NCBI GenBank assembly: GCA_947568835.1
Contig: OX387604.1
Coordinates: 25,139,076-25,203,075 of the forward strand
Direction of reading: 5' to 3'
DNA from: Protonemura montana
Taxonomy: Eukaryota; Arthropoda; Insecta; Plecoptera; Nemouridae
Length of the DNA stretch: 64,000 nt
The position numbers and the translations under genes are program-made. How positions within the stretch are numbered: position 1 is the stretch's first letter; each line of letters begins with the position of its first letter. Under the pieces are notes generated by a model. The model had not been told where the DNA came from and did no database searches. It was given only the letters and a program-made list of their open reading frames with translations. Below, one piece after another: positions 38,601-48,200 of this stretch.

Positions 38601-38841
38601 GTTTGTTTTGAATTGAATGTTTGTTTCTTCTTGTTATAGTGTCTAAAATGCCTTTAATGGTTGTACGTAATGCAATTTTTTGGTTTAGAACAAAATATTA
38701 CAAGTTCATTTTGTCATTTCAGATGAAATGCGGCGAAAATTGTCCATATCTGAGAAGGAAGTTCGTGAATACATACGCTGCATGCTCAACAATGCAACAA
38801 AGAAAGAAAAAAACCACAAGCAGTATATACCCAGTGTGTAA
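35487..38841 (+). CDS. BEN-domain-like gene, 3' exons (partial; one frame break)
   Basis: Recognised from the pair of exons at 38,428-38,582 (contains FMATHSLTGANSP and KPALPAAK) and 38,723-38,841 (RRKLSISEKEVREYIR, MLNN, stop TAA). Together they resemble a BEN domain, a DNA- and chromatin-binding fold. Upstream exons 36,921-37,058, 37,351-37,404 and 37,521-37,615 join to 38,428 with consistent phases and no stop (about 146 codons). An extra exon at 37,131-37,205 fits only in a frame that ends in a stop within the next exon. The last junction (38,582 to 38,723) is out of phase by one base. This could be a frameshift, an unseen micro-exon, or an inactive gene. Two exon-like blocks further up, 35,487-35,617 (phase 0 end) and 36,582 onward, are open but could not be joined in frame. 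The start of the gene was not found. Confidence 0.5.
36582..36722 (+). CDS. Diverged exon-like monomer upstream of BEN-like exons
   Basis: After TTTTCACAG it reads LRKREDGIIQLQKIGRLDLR in an open frame. It aligns with the array monomer peptide NNEDGISDRKKTGCWTRESA (shared EDGI, K.G). Its DNA also shares TTTCCAGGATCAACA with the exon at 35,487. It runs into a tRNA-like sequence. The end is uncertain; GTAGAG at 36,723 is one possible donor. Confidence 0.3.
36703..36765 (+). mobile_element. tRNA-derived SINE head or tRNA pseudogene
   Basis: GGAGCTCAGTTGGTAGAGCA is a standard tRNA D-arm with A box. The anticodon stem CCCGA/TTGGG closes the 7-nt loop CCGGCAA (anticodon position GGC). The T-arm (GGTCCCGGGATCGTATAA) is degenerate and there is no matching acceptor stem, so this is not a working tRNA gene. 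Confidence 0.6.
36792..36813. repeat. Hairpin GGACAACA/TGTTGTCC
   Basis: Perfect 8-bp stem with loop CTTCAA. It extends to TGG/CCA after a one-base bulge. It sits ~25 bp beyond the tRNA-like head and may be part of the same SINE. Confidence 0.6.
37937..38385 (-). mobile_element. 5S-rRNA-derived SINE, copy A
   Basis: On the minus strand it begins with a 5S-like head (ATCACCGAAGTTAAGCAAC, GTATTGGATGGGTGACC). It ends in GTCGTTAAACACCAC followed by a (AAT)n tail. It is flanked by a perfect 12-bp target-site duplication TTGATGGAAGCA at 37,925-37,936 and 38,386-38,397. It lies inside an intron of the BEN-like gene. Confidence 0.93.
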
Positions 38842-38868
38842 TTTTTTTTTTAATAATGTTGATTGTTG

Positions 38869-39213
38869 ATCACTTTTGGCCATGTTTATGCCACTTACTT
38901 CTTCATTCTATGTTCCTTCCGGATATTTTTTGTGCCAATTTAACTTTACAATAATTTTTTCATAAATTTGGAAAAGTTCGATAAACTATGAGTTCATTTT
39001 CTTGTAAAGTTCTTGTCATAACGCTAGTAATATGGTTTTCCCTAAGTTACAATTTACCTTCAACTAGCTTCGTTGATCGCTTTTGACCATGTTTACGCCA
39101 CTTACTACTTCATTCTATTTTCCTTTAGGATTTTTTGTGTGCCAATTTAACTTTACAATAATTTTTCAATTAATTTGGAAAAATTGGATAAGCCATGAGT
39201 TCATTTTCTTGTT
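38869..39213. repeat. ~200-bp tandem repeat, first two units
   Basis: The words TTTTGGCCATGTTTATGCCA, CATTCTATGTTCCTT and AAGTTCGATAA recur about 200 bp apart. A third unit lies at 40,165-40,395 beyond SINE copy B, so the SINE split an existing tandem repeat. Confidence 0.8.
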
Positions 39214-40164
39214 TATTTCTTTGCGGTGTTTAACGACGCACTTTTTTGACATCTGGCTATGCGGTACTGGTCTAATGGTCGGTGAATGAGTGGATGATGA
39301 TGAACCTAACCTAGCCTAAAAGGGAGGAGAGGAAACCCGGTGCCGTCACGTAGCCTACTCCTATCGAAGAGCACTAAGGGGACCACCGGCTTAACGTCCC
39401 TTCCGAAGGACGGTACAACTCGAACAGTAGGATTCCTCCACAAATCCATGCTGTCGAGAGGTTGATAAGCAAGGCGAGTGAAGTTGCTGTACTAACTTTC
39501 ATCCCTCCAACCTCTCTCCCAAACAGAACTGGTCATGTGTATGATGGTCACCCATCCAATACCTGACTCAGCGCAGTGTTGCTTAACTTTCATCCCTCCA
39601 ACCTCTCTCCCGAACATTACTGGTCATGTGTATGATGGTCACCCATCCAATACCTGACTCAGCGCAGTGTTGCTTGACTTTCATCCCTTCAACCTCTCTC
39701 CCGAACAGAACCGGTCATGTGTATTTATTTATTTATTTATTTATTTATTTATTTTATTCATGTTCCGTACACTAAAAACAATTAGTATAGAGCGAGTCAC
39801 AATACTTAAAAAATATAATATAATAAGAATATATACAATAATAAAGACGGGAAAATATACAAAAGAGGGTATTACAATTTCTTTCTGTCGAGGCTAAAGT
39901 ATTCGCCTAAGGAGTAAAAGGGGTTTTGAACCAAGTATGTTTTCGCCATGCTGTTAAAGTCTTTGATAGAGGAATCTTTGATGTTATTTGGGAAATTGTT
40001 AAAAATCTTGGCCGAGACATGATGAGGATTATTGTTCGTGAATTGGAGGCTATTTACTGGGATGTATTTATTGTTTTGGTTACGTGTATGGTCACATGGT
40101 ATGGTATGGTATGGTCACTGGTATGGTCACATGATGGTCACCCATCCAATATCTGACTCAGCGC
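39214..40164 (-). mobile_element. 5S-derived SINE, copy B, with internal triplication and nested insertion
   Basis: Flanked by TTCATTTTCTTGT (39,201-39,213) and TTCATTTCCTTGT (40,165-40,177), a 13-bp target-site duplication with one change. The 5S head is cut short: the copy ends at CAGCGC. A ~91-bp segment ending in the 5S part is repeated three times (from about 39,495). The third repeat is interrupted by a non-LTR fragment at about 39,722-40,128. Confidence 0.88.
39722..40128 (-). mobile_element. 5'-truncated non-LTR retrotransposon inside SINE B
   Basis: On the minus strand, about 40,100 to the TAA at 39,872-39,874, a frame carries HTRNQNNKY, then KIFNNFPNNIKDSSIKDF and YLVQNPFYSLGEYF. 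This is the usual end of arthropod Jockey/CR1-like reverse transcriptases. The element ends in an (AAAT)n tail (39,722-39,756 on the plus strand). Only the last ~70 codons remain. Confidence 0.82.
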
Positions 40165-40395
40165 TTCATTTCCTTGTAAAGTTCTTGTCATAACGCTAGG
40201 AAAATGGTTTTCCCTAAGTTACAATGTACCTTCAATTAGCTTCGTTGATTACTTTTGGCCATGTTTATGCCACTTACTACTTCATTCTATGTTCCTTTAG
40301 AATATTTTTTGTGCCGATTTAACTTAACAATAATTTTTTCATTAATTTGGAAAAGTTCGATAAGCTATGAGTTCATTTTCTTGTAACCTTCTGTC
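40165..40395. repeat. Third unit of the ~200-bp tandem repeat
   Basis: Matches 38,990-39,213 closely, including TCTTGTCATAACGCTAG and TTTTCCCTAAGTTACAAT. Confidence 0.8.
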
Positions 40396-40439
40396 ATGAC
40401 GCTAACAATGCTAACATATTGCATTAAATAAAGATTTTT

Positions 40440-40805
40440 GTAATAATATTTACAGCAATTTTCAGTGTTTTGAATTTTCCCTAGTATTCTATGGTATTTC
40501 CACATAATCCTATAGTTACAATATACTATGGATACTATGGAAATTCTGTGGTATCCTGACCATGATATCCTATACTTTCCCAAAGTGTACTACGGTTAAT
40601 CACCTAGTTTATTGAGGTAAAAAATCTGTAGTATTCCACGTTTTGTCACAGTATATTAGGGAATACTGCAGTAAAAAATGTGACAATATTCCATAGTATA
40701 TCATAATATACAAAGGTTAACAATACTAAAGTATCCTTTACTTTACCTGCCGATAATCCTTGAAGGAGTATACTACGATTTTTTATCTATAGTTAACTAC
40801 AGTAA
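40440..40805. repeat. Degenerate AT-rich palindromic repeats
   Basis: Many imperfect, oppositely oriented copies of short words such as TACTATGG, CCATAGTAT and GTATACTAC. It looks like a decayed foldback or MITE-like element. No clear terminal repeats could be fixed by eye. Confidence 0.35.
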
Positions 40806-41700
40806 ATTTTCATGAGGGCCGGTCCGATCGCACATAGTCAACTTTGTATTCTAAATAGTTACAGCAAGATACAATCGTGCTTTGGTATTTGGATTGAAAT
40901 TATTGCCATTTTGAAAAATAATAACCAAATTGGCTGAATTAGATGAACTTTAATTGCTGCTGATTTGAAATTCAGTCGTTAACATTCCTCCGAAACGGTT
41001 GCAGCACCTACATCTATGTCTGTAATACTGATGGCTGATGCACTCGTTTGTTTTATATGATCAAAATACATTTATAATTTATACAATTTACATTTGAATA
41101 TATATAAATATGTTCTACCTGTTTTAATTAGTGAATGAAAAATTAAATAGATAAAAAAAAATTACTTGATCGTCTCAAGATGTTCTCAATTCTCAAGCAA
41201 ATGTGGCCTGTAAGCAAAGTAATTTTTTACTTCTTATTTTCATTGCGCCTCGCGACAGTGATTGCTATTATCCGATATCAAGTTCAATGTTACGCTTAGA
41301 ATATTGAATTTATGGTCCATCACACGTTTTTCATTTCTGATTGATTCGAAACTTTGCGAAGCACGTGTTCAGTGGGGACTCATATGATTGTAACGATGTG
41401 CCTGGAACGGTTGTGGAATAGATCGCATAGCTCGAAATAAACAAGAGTGTTCGCCTATAACAGAGTTTTGGTAGGTGGATAGTGGATCAGACGCTAGCGA
41501 CGCGTCGAGCGATTCTACTAACTGTTCGGCTCAACTAACGCCGCAACTAAATTAAAAATAGAATTCAGGAAATAATCGAAAATAATTCAGATCGACTTGG
41601 TTTTGTTCACTAACATTTTTTTTCGAGTATAAATTAAAAAGTATTATGCTATCTATAATGTTTAAGGTTGAATGTACGAATGAGGATGCACCATTTTGTG
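40806..41700. other. No gene recognised
   Basis: AT-rich sequence with stops in all frames. Nothing beyond short A/T runs stands out. Confidence 0.5.
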
Positions 41701-41702
41701 CA

Positions 41703-41736
41703 TATAAAGTTAGCACGCTTGTTTTAAGAAGTCAGT
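41703..41736 (+). promoter_or_regulatory. TATA box and initiator
   Basis: TATAAA at 41,703-41,708 and the arthropod-type initiator TCAGT at 41,732-41,736. The A of the initiator is 31 bp from the first T of the TATA box, the canonical spacing. Confidence 0.5.
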
Positions 41737-41752
41737 AGATTACTCTCTCTGT

Positions 41753-41764
41753 ATGCCTGCTTGA
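41753..41764 (+). other. Three-codon upstream ORF
   Basis: ATG CCT GCT TGA lies in the predicted 5' leader, about 20 nt after the initiator and ahead of the signal-peptide exon. Confidence 0.35.
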
Positions 41765-41799
41765 ACTTATTTTGGTTGTCTCGACTAGGAGCTATTTCC

Positions 41800-41901
41800 A
41801 TGACGGTCCGGGTCCACTCGTGGACTCGACTGACTGCCTATGATCTGTTGTTGCTGTTGCTGGTGCTGGTGCCACAAGCCTTTTCTGCTTCACTAATGCC
41901 A
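41800..41901 (+). CDS. Candidate first coding exon of a secreted protein
   Basis: ATG at 41,800 opens a 34-codon frame up to a donor GTAATT at 41,902 (phase 0). The peptide has a basic start (MTVRVHSWTR), a hydrophobic core (LLLLLLVLVPQ) and a small-residue cleavage region (AFSA), which is a complete signal peptide. It follows a TATA/Inr pair and a short leader. If the donor is not used, the frame ends after CCLD at a TGA, giving a 43-residue peptide. I found no convincing second exon before the vitellogenin gene, so the product is unknown. A neuropeptide or other short secreted precursor is one possibility. Confidence 0.35.
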
Positions 41902-41904
41902 GTA

Positions 41905-43590
41905 ATTTCTTGCTGTTTGGACTGAACACTCAGTACCTATCTCGAGACTATTAGCTATCGAAGATACTAATTAATTTTCAAGCAATAAAATCGCGATTAC
42001 CCTAATGCCTGAATGTCTGAATTAGATACGATTCCTTAAACAGATACTACGAATCTTTTAGGCGGAGCCCCTCGTCTTTAAATACTGTCGTTGGGGGCAT
42101 ATTAAATTTAAAGATCAACCAACAAAAATACCAACGTGGTCCATCGATAGTGTTTCTCATTCTTGTTATATTTAATTAAATATCATTCAAATAATTCGTT
42201 TTAATTTGTAAAGGTGTGTAAGGGATGCCTCTAAAAAAATGTATGACGAAATCCCTTGCCAATAGCCGAGTGATTGAAACATGCTGCAGAAGCCGACGGT
42301 TGGTCGGACGGTCTTTCAGCTGGAAAAATAGCATAGCGTTTCAGCCACATGGTATGCCATTCAAGATGGATGCCTCGAGCACGTGATCATGCAATAATAA
42401 ACATTTTCTTGAATAAATTATCTTTTGTATTTATTAACGCGCGGCTCTTCATCAGAAAATGTGTTATATATTCGTCCACTAAGCAAGCTAGAAAGGAATG
42501 ACATTTCGATTCACTTCTTTTTATAGAAATCTTTCGTCTTGGAAAGATCATGCGATCCACTCTGAAAAATGCATGAGATTCCCCTCCTTCAAGAACGCTG
42601 TGCTAAAGCTTCGGATGTGCTAGAGATTGGATAATCACCTAACTATCAATAATATGAGATTGCTTTGTCGCTAATTGCAAGTCGATCAAATCATGAAGAA
42701 GAGTCGCCGACCTTAATGTTCACCTGGGGAATCCGTATTTAGCTGTGAGTCAGAGGGCAAAAGGCAGGAAGAGTCCAACAATTGATACAATGTACCCACG
42801 AACAGCGTATACATATGCACAAGACCGGCCCAAAATTGCCTCCCTCCCTTACTCACTAGCAACCAGCACTCCGCAACCCGCAATCACCCTTTCCCGGAAG
42901 TGGATTATGTTCACAAGTTTTTGACGACCTAAGTTTTTGCGTACCTAAGTAGGAACTAACATGCTCTCAAAACATATTACTTGCACCAATTAGGTCGTTT
43001 GTTAAAGCAGTTACATTTTGGTTGTTAGATACTTGAGTTAACCTTTTGGAAAGGGATTAAAATTAAGGTGTAATTTTCGTAACCATTTGCATTATCCGAT
43101 ATCGCTGTTGCGTTCGAAAACAATGAAACAGTTCACTCAAACATTCTACACTATAAGTTGGAGAATATCTCTTATTGTCTTTGTTCTCGTTCTCTTTCTC
43201 TCGTTGTTGATTCCCGTTCTATAATGTCAATATTTCATTCACTTACCAAGGGGCAGTCACCTTCATATGGTCATCCGTTTCTTATAATAAAATCCCAATC
43301 AAGAAATGCCGATTCATTTGCACACCAGCAATATCACACAACACACGCACTTTACACATACAACTGCCAGCACTTTTCATACACTCTGTTTTCTGAAACC
43401 ACGTAAATGCCTTTACACACAACGTGTGTTCAAGAAAAAAATCCTGAAATTAAATCCTTTATTGAAACTGATTTGAAGAACGTGTAAGCACACGGGTGTA
43501 CATAATGGTATGGTGCGAGCTAAGTTGGCAACATATACTGGTTGATCGCTTTAGAATCTCCTCGCCATGCCCGGCCTGGCAGCCAGCCAT
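41905..43590. other. No gene recognised
   Basis: Searched for a phase-0 acceptor continuing the signal-peptide exon and found none with more than a few open codons. A frame at 43,158-43,406 (82 codons) has no recognisable feature. Confidence 0.45.
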
Positions 43591-43681
43591 CTGTAGTTGT
43601 TGGCCTCTCCTACGGCGTCGTCGATGGCGTCGGCGTCGCGGTCGACTCCGGCCGTCGGTTGGCGCCGCTAGCATCGCAGCG

Positions 43682-43733
43682 CACGTGGTACTTTGCACGT
43701 GGCAAGAGTCACGTGATGTACTGTTGACAGTAC
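43682..43733. promoter_or_regulatory. Triple CACGTG cluster plus palindrome
   Basis: Three CACGTG E-boxes start at 43,682, 43,696 and 43,710, exactly 14 bp apart. GTACTGTTGACAGTAC (43,718-43,733) is a perfect 7-bp inverted repeat around TG. The block lies in a short GC- and CpG-rich patch (about 43,590-43,740). CACGTG is the classic site for bHLH-type factors. Confidence 0.45.
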
Positions 43734-43789
43734 ACACAAATACTGTGTACGGATGCATGTAGATGCATGGCAACGGTGAGCTTTAATCT

Positions 43790-44138
43790 GACAGCTGTCA
43801 CTAATATGAAAGACTCCTGCAAGACGCTGTTTCATAGATTCCAGAGCCTCTTATTGCCCTGTCTTTACATTTACAATTGGATTTTATTCGTAGTGGACAA
43901 CAATCACATTGACGAAACAGAGCAGCATTCGCACGACACGAGAAATAGCATAACTGACACAAAAAGATACTCAAAATCTATTTCAAAGAAAAATCCTATT
44001 TACTCGGGGATAAAACTGTACCATGCCTTACCAAATGATAAAAAATACCTCAAGAATGGTAATTTCAACACGAAGCTTAAGACCTACTTATTAGAGAAAT
44101 GTTTTTATAATGTAACACAACTTTGTGATAGCCTGTAA
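43790..44138 (+). mobile_element. 3' end of a non-LTR retrotransposon
   Basis: The frame ending at the TAA 44,136-44,138 has LLLPCLYIYNW, then HDTRNSIT, then YSGIKLYHALPND and KLKTYLLEKCFYN. This is the terminal part of a Jockey/CR1-like reverse transcriptase. The element is 5'-truncated. Confidence 0.78.
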
Positions 44139-44141
44139 TTT

Positions 44142-44571
44142 GTAATTGTCTTTATTTGTCCGTTATCACAAGGTTTACATTCAGAGTGTAATAGGATGTG
44201 GACTCGTCCAAAAACAGAAACAAAGCGTATTTTAAAACACTAAAAACACAGGTGAGATAAATAAAATCAAATAACAACAGTCACACCTTTGTCCAATCCT
44301 TTGAGTCTAATTTATAAAATTCGTCAATACTATAAAAACCTTTGCATAATAACAATTCCTTTATAGTGCGTCTAAACTTAAAAGAATCAGCTATTGAGGC
44401 AATATTGTCAGGAAGGCTATTAAACAGTTTAATACCAAGATAAAATACGCTGTCTTTAAAACTATTTAGTCGATGTTTAGGGATACATAGTTTTGAGCAA
44501 TTTCTGGTTTCATAATGGTGTTCGTCAGAATGTTTATTAAAAAGATGTTTATCTTTAAAAATGCAGGTCAA
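44142..44571 (-). mobile_element. 3' end of a second non-LTR retrotransposon, opposite strand
   Basis: The minus frame 44,571-44,281 reads HHYETRNCSKL, then FYLGIKLFNSLPDNI and ELLLCKGFYSIDEFY, the same C-terminal pattern as the plus-strand copy but clearly another lineage. AATAAA follows at 44,156-44,151. The two elements meet tail to tail. Confidence 0.78.
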
Positions 44572-44761
44572 TGATTCAAGGATTAAAACGCTAGGTAAAG
44601 TTAAAATGCTTTCCCGAATAAATAAATTTCTACAAGATTTTCTTTTTTTTTATTTGATTTTTTGATTTTTCAATGATTTGTGTATGTATTATGTTATAAA
44701 GTTTAAGAAATTGACTGTCATATATATCATGTAATTTGATCACCTTGACTATAAAATAAAT

Positions 44762-44776
44762 TATTCTTATTATTAA

Positions 44777-44854
<78 letters not shown>

Positions 44855-44880
44855 TATTATTTTTATTGTTATTATTATTA
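44762..44880. repeat. (ATT)n microsatellite
   Basis: About 120 bp of nearly pure ATT repeats with a few ATC changes. Confidence 0.95.
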
Positions 44881-45183
44881 CTATTCCATATCGGGGTTGC
44901 TTCTCAAATCAACTATTGGTTAATTTAAAAGTTAATGCACACGTTGTCTTTTTTAACAAAGATTTTCTTACCACTCAGTTACACAGAATAAACTGTAGGT
45001 GAATTACGACCGGCCAATCGGTTAAAACACAAGGAAAAGGAAGAGGATCGCGGACGGAACTACGATTCTAGAAAATTAACCATGTACATCTATGTAAAAT
45101 TAATACTTAAAATAATTTCGATTAGTTCATTTATGTTTGAGTATAAACCATTTGCATAAAATTACAACAATTGGATGTATTTT
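44881..45183. other. Spacer beyond the vitellogenin 3' end
   Basis: Nothing recognised. It lies between the microsatellite and the vitellogenin poly(A) signals. Confidence 0.5.
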
Positions 45184-45200
45184 TTTATTATTTTTTTATT
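45184..45200 (-). terminator. Vitellogenin poly(A) signals
   Basis: Two AATAAA hexamers on the minus strand, at 45,200-45,195 and 45,189-45,184. They are 87-103 nt after the stop codon, giving a short 3' UTR. Confidence 0.7.
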
Positions 45201-45286
45201 TGCATATTTGAATTACATTACATCTAAATTACTATTTCACGTAAATGGCCGTTGTAGTCGCATGGATCTATTTCGAGTTGAGCTCC

Positions 45287-48200
45287 TTATTTGGCAACAC
45301 ATTGTAGGGGAATCTTGATCTTAATGGCCTTGGTAACTCCCTTCTTGAGGAAGTCGGGGTTGGCTCCCTTCTTGATCTGGTCGACCCAGTGCTTGGAGGC
45401 GCTGCTGGTGGCAACACAGTGGAAGTCCACGTTCTTCTCTGTTTGGTTCTTGGGCTGGCAGTTGGCCTGGCACGCGGGCAAGGGACGGATCGAGAAGCAG
45501 GTCTGCGACTTCTCCTCAACAACGCGGGTGCGGTGGCGGGTGCAGCCACCCTGGCTTTCCTTAGAGTTCTTGCCGTGCTGATTCTTGTTCTGGTTGTTCT
45601 TTGAGTTGGAGCAAGAGGAGCTAGAGCTGGAAGAAGAGGAAGAGGAACTGGACGATGAGTTGTTGTTGGAGTCATTAGACTCGTCGGAGCAGGAGCCGGA
45701 GCTGGAACTAGAAGAACTGCTAGAGCTAGAGGAACTCGAAGAGGAAGATCCGCTGTCATTGCTGTGCCTCTTCTGGATGTTGCGGCCGGCTTCGTAATCG
45801 TTGATCACATCGCTCAGCATGATGCGTTGCTCGTAGCAAGGGGCCTGGGCGGCACGGTGGTTCATCTCCTTGGCAGGTCCCTGGCAAGACTGTTCAGAAG
45901 CCAGGGCGTAGCTGGCAGCGAAGATCTGGGGCTCCCTCAACACGCAGTTCTTGGGCGAGGTGAAATCAGAGACGGGCTCTCCGTTGTAGGTACCGCAAAG
46001 TCCTCGAACTTCGTTACGGAAACGGTTGCCGAGCATCAGCTTAACGCGGGCACCATCGTACAAGATAATGAGTCCTTGTTGCGGAGCGATCAGCTTCAAG
46101 GTACCGGTGGGCAGGGCGAAGAACTGAACGAGGTTGCCGTTTGTGTCCTCAACTTCGGAAACTTCCTGGTTGGAAACACGGATAGGGCGTTCGTTGACCT
46201 GGACGGAGGCAGCGGGACTGCTGGTCTGCTCGCTCGATCCCTTGGACGACGAGCCAGTGGGGCGCATGTCGATGACTGTCTCCCCCAGGATCAGTTTCAC
46301 TTCCTGCAAAACAAATCAAGTATTGTGCAACAATTCTTTCTGGTTCTGCTACCCAATTGAACTGCTCACACTTAATTCTGTCTGTGTGGATACGGTTTTT
46401 GTGCCACATTAGTCAACATCAAAAACGGGATATGGATGCTAACCTTCTGTTGGCTGCCAGCATCACGAACGAGGACGGTGAGGTCATAATCTCCGGTTTC
46501 AGAGCTGGAGCTAGAGGAGCTAGAGTCGGCGTCATCGCGGGGAGTGCTCTTAACCATCACGTGCCAGCACTTGCCGAGGTTCAGGGGGTAAGTGCGGTTG
46601 TCGAAAGTGTTCGCGGTGTTGTCGTCAATGGCGCAGGTTGCTGAAAAATAAGAATCAGGCCATCAAGAGTCGTCACAATCGTAGTGCTTGACTGTAGAGC
46701 ACGAGATATGAATGTTGCTTACGGGTCCACTGGTTGACGAGAGCCTGATTGGCCCAGCGCTGCATGGAAGAGGCAGAGGGATGGTACAAGGCCAGAGGAC
46801 GGATCCATCGGTTCACGCGAGCGTTGGTAATCTCAGCATCCATGTTAGGGGCTTTCAGCGAGAGGTTGGCGGAAGCCATGTCGGAGGCAAAATTCATGGC
46901 GAATTCAATCCTGCCTTGTTGCTGAGAAGTGGAGTTGAACAAGTTCTCAGAGATGTAAGGGAAAGCCATTTGGCGGACGTAAGAGTATGCGTGGTAAGTC
47001 ATATTCTTGACTTGGTTTGAGATCTTTTCGTAACGGACGGTCATCTCGTACTGGTCTAGAAGGTTAGCCCTCATGGTCACATTGCGGCAAGCGGGAAGGA
47101 TGTAGTTGTTCTTCTGCATCTGTTCTTCGCAAAGCTGAGCCAATGGCTGCCTACGGAGCCACTCGCGGCGCTCGGTGCTCTGGCTCATCTCCAGCTTGGC
47201 GTTGACGGAAGATCCAGAGCTGCACTTTTCACCGAAGTTAAGTTGGGCCTTGTAGATGGGTTGGGGGTTGGCCTTAAGGGCTTTCTTGTAGTTGGCAAGA
47301 GGAACTGTGGGAACCTTGCTGGTCACAGCCAAACAGACCTGTAATCATATGCACCAACAATTTTAGTTGCCGTTATTTTCAAGATTGGATTTCGAAACGT
47401 ATTTATGCTTCGCAATGTTTTTTGTTATGTAAAGGCTTTGCAAACGGTCTCTATCGCGTTAAAGAATGAGCGATAAAAATGTTGGATATGACGTAAAAAC
47501 TGCCGTAAATTCCGAAAAAAATACTTTAAAAATGCTAATAACTCTGTTGTGAAACAACATGTGGATTTCAAATTGTTAGGCATAATACACCCACATGCGG
47601 TTTAACACATTTGTAAAATCTCATTGGGTTTTGTTAGGTTTTTTTTTTGTTTTAATTTAGTTTTCAAATTTTGCAAATAATCAAAAATGTTTGTAAAAAT
47701 TTCAGACAAAAACCATCTCACTAATTTTTTTTTCAACAAATGCTCATCTAACAAACATTAACTATTAAGAATCTCAGTTCACCTGGAATTCTTTGTTGTC
47801 GTTCGAGGTGTGGGCAGGGTTCTTCTGGAAGAAGAAAAGGACCTGGGACTTCTCGTCAACGTAACTGGTGGCAAGAGCAGCAGTGGCGACGAACATGGCC
47901 TTGCTTTGTCCCTGGAATTCGACGGACGCATCGACGACGTAAGCCTCGCTGCCTGTTGATCAAATAATGACATTACACCCAAAAAACTACTCTAACATCT
48001 CGATTCCTTCAACAAGCTATGACGAGCTCGGAATCTTCATGAGTCTTGATTTCGATTCCGACTTGCAAAAAACAATACATTTCGATTTCAATTCTAATTC
48101 CTCAAACAAAAAGGATACTTTTTGATTCCTGTCAAAGATTTCAACCCATGTAAAAACTTTATCTATAGTTCCCCGACTGCCATTAATAAACTTACTGCGG

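Noticed and set aside
43459..43773. 104-codon Arg-rich minus-strand frame
   Set aside because: Produced by GGCGTC-type repeats in the GC-rich patch; the opposite strand is equally open.
45291..46360. Plus-strand frames of 60-198 codons opposite vitellogenin
   Set aside because: Shadows of the coding strand; the acidic ones (runs of Glu/Asp) are the complement of the serine codons.
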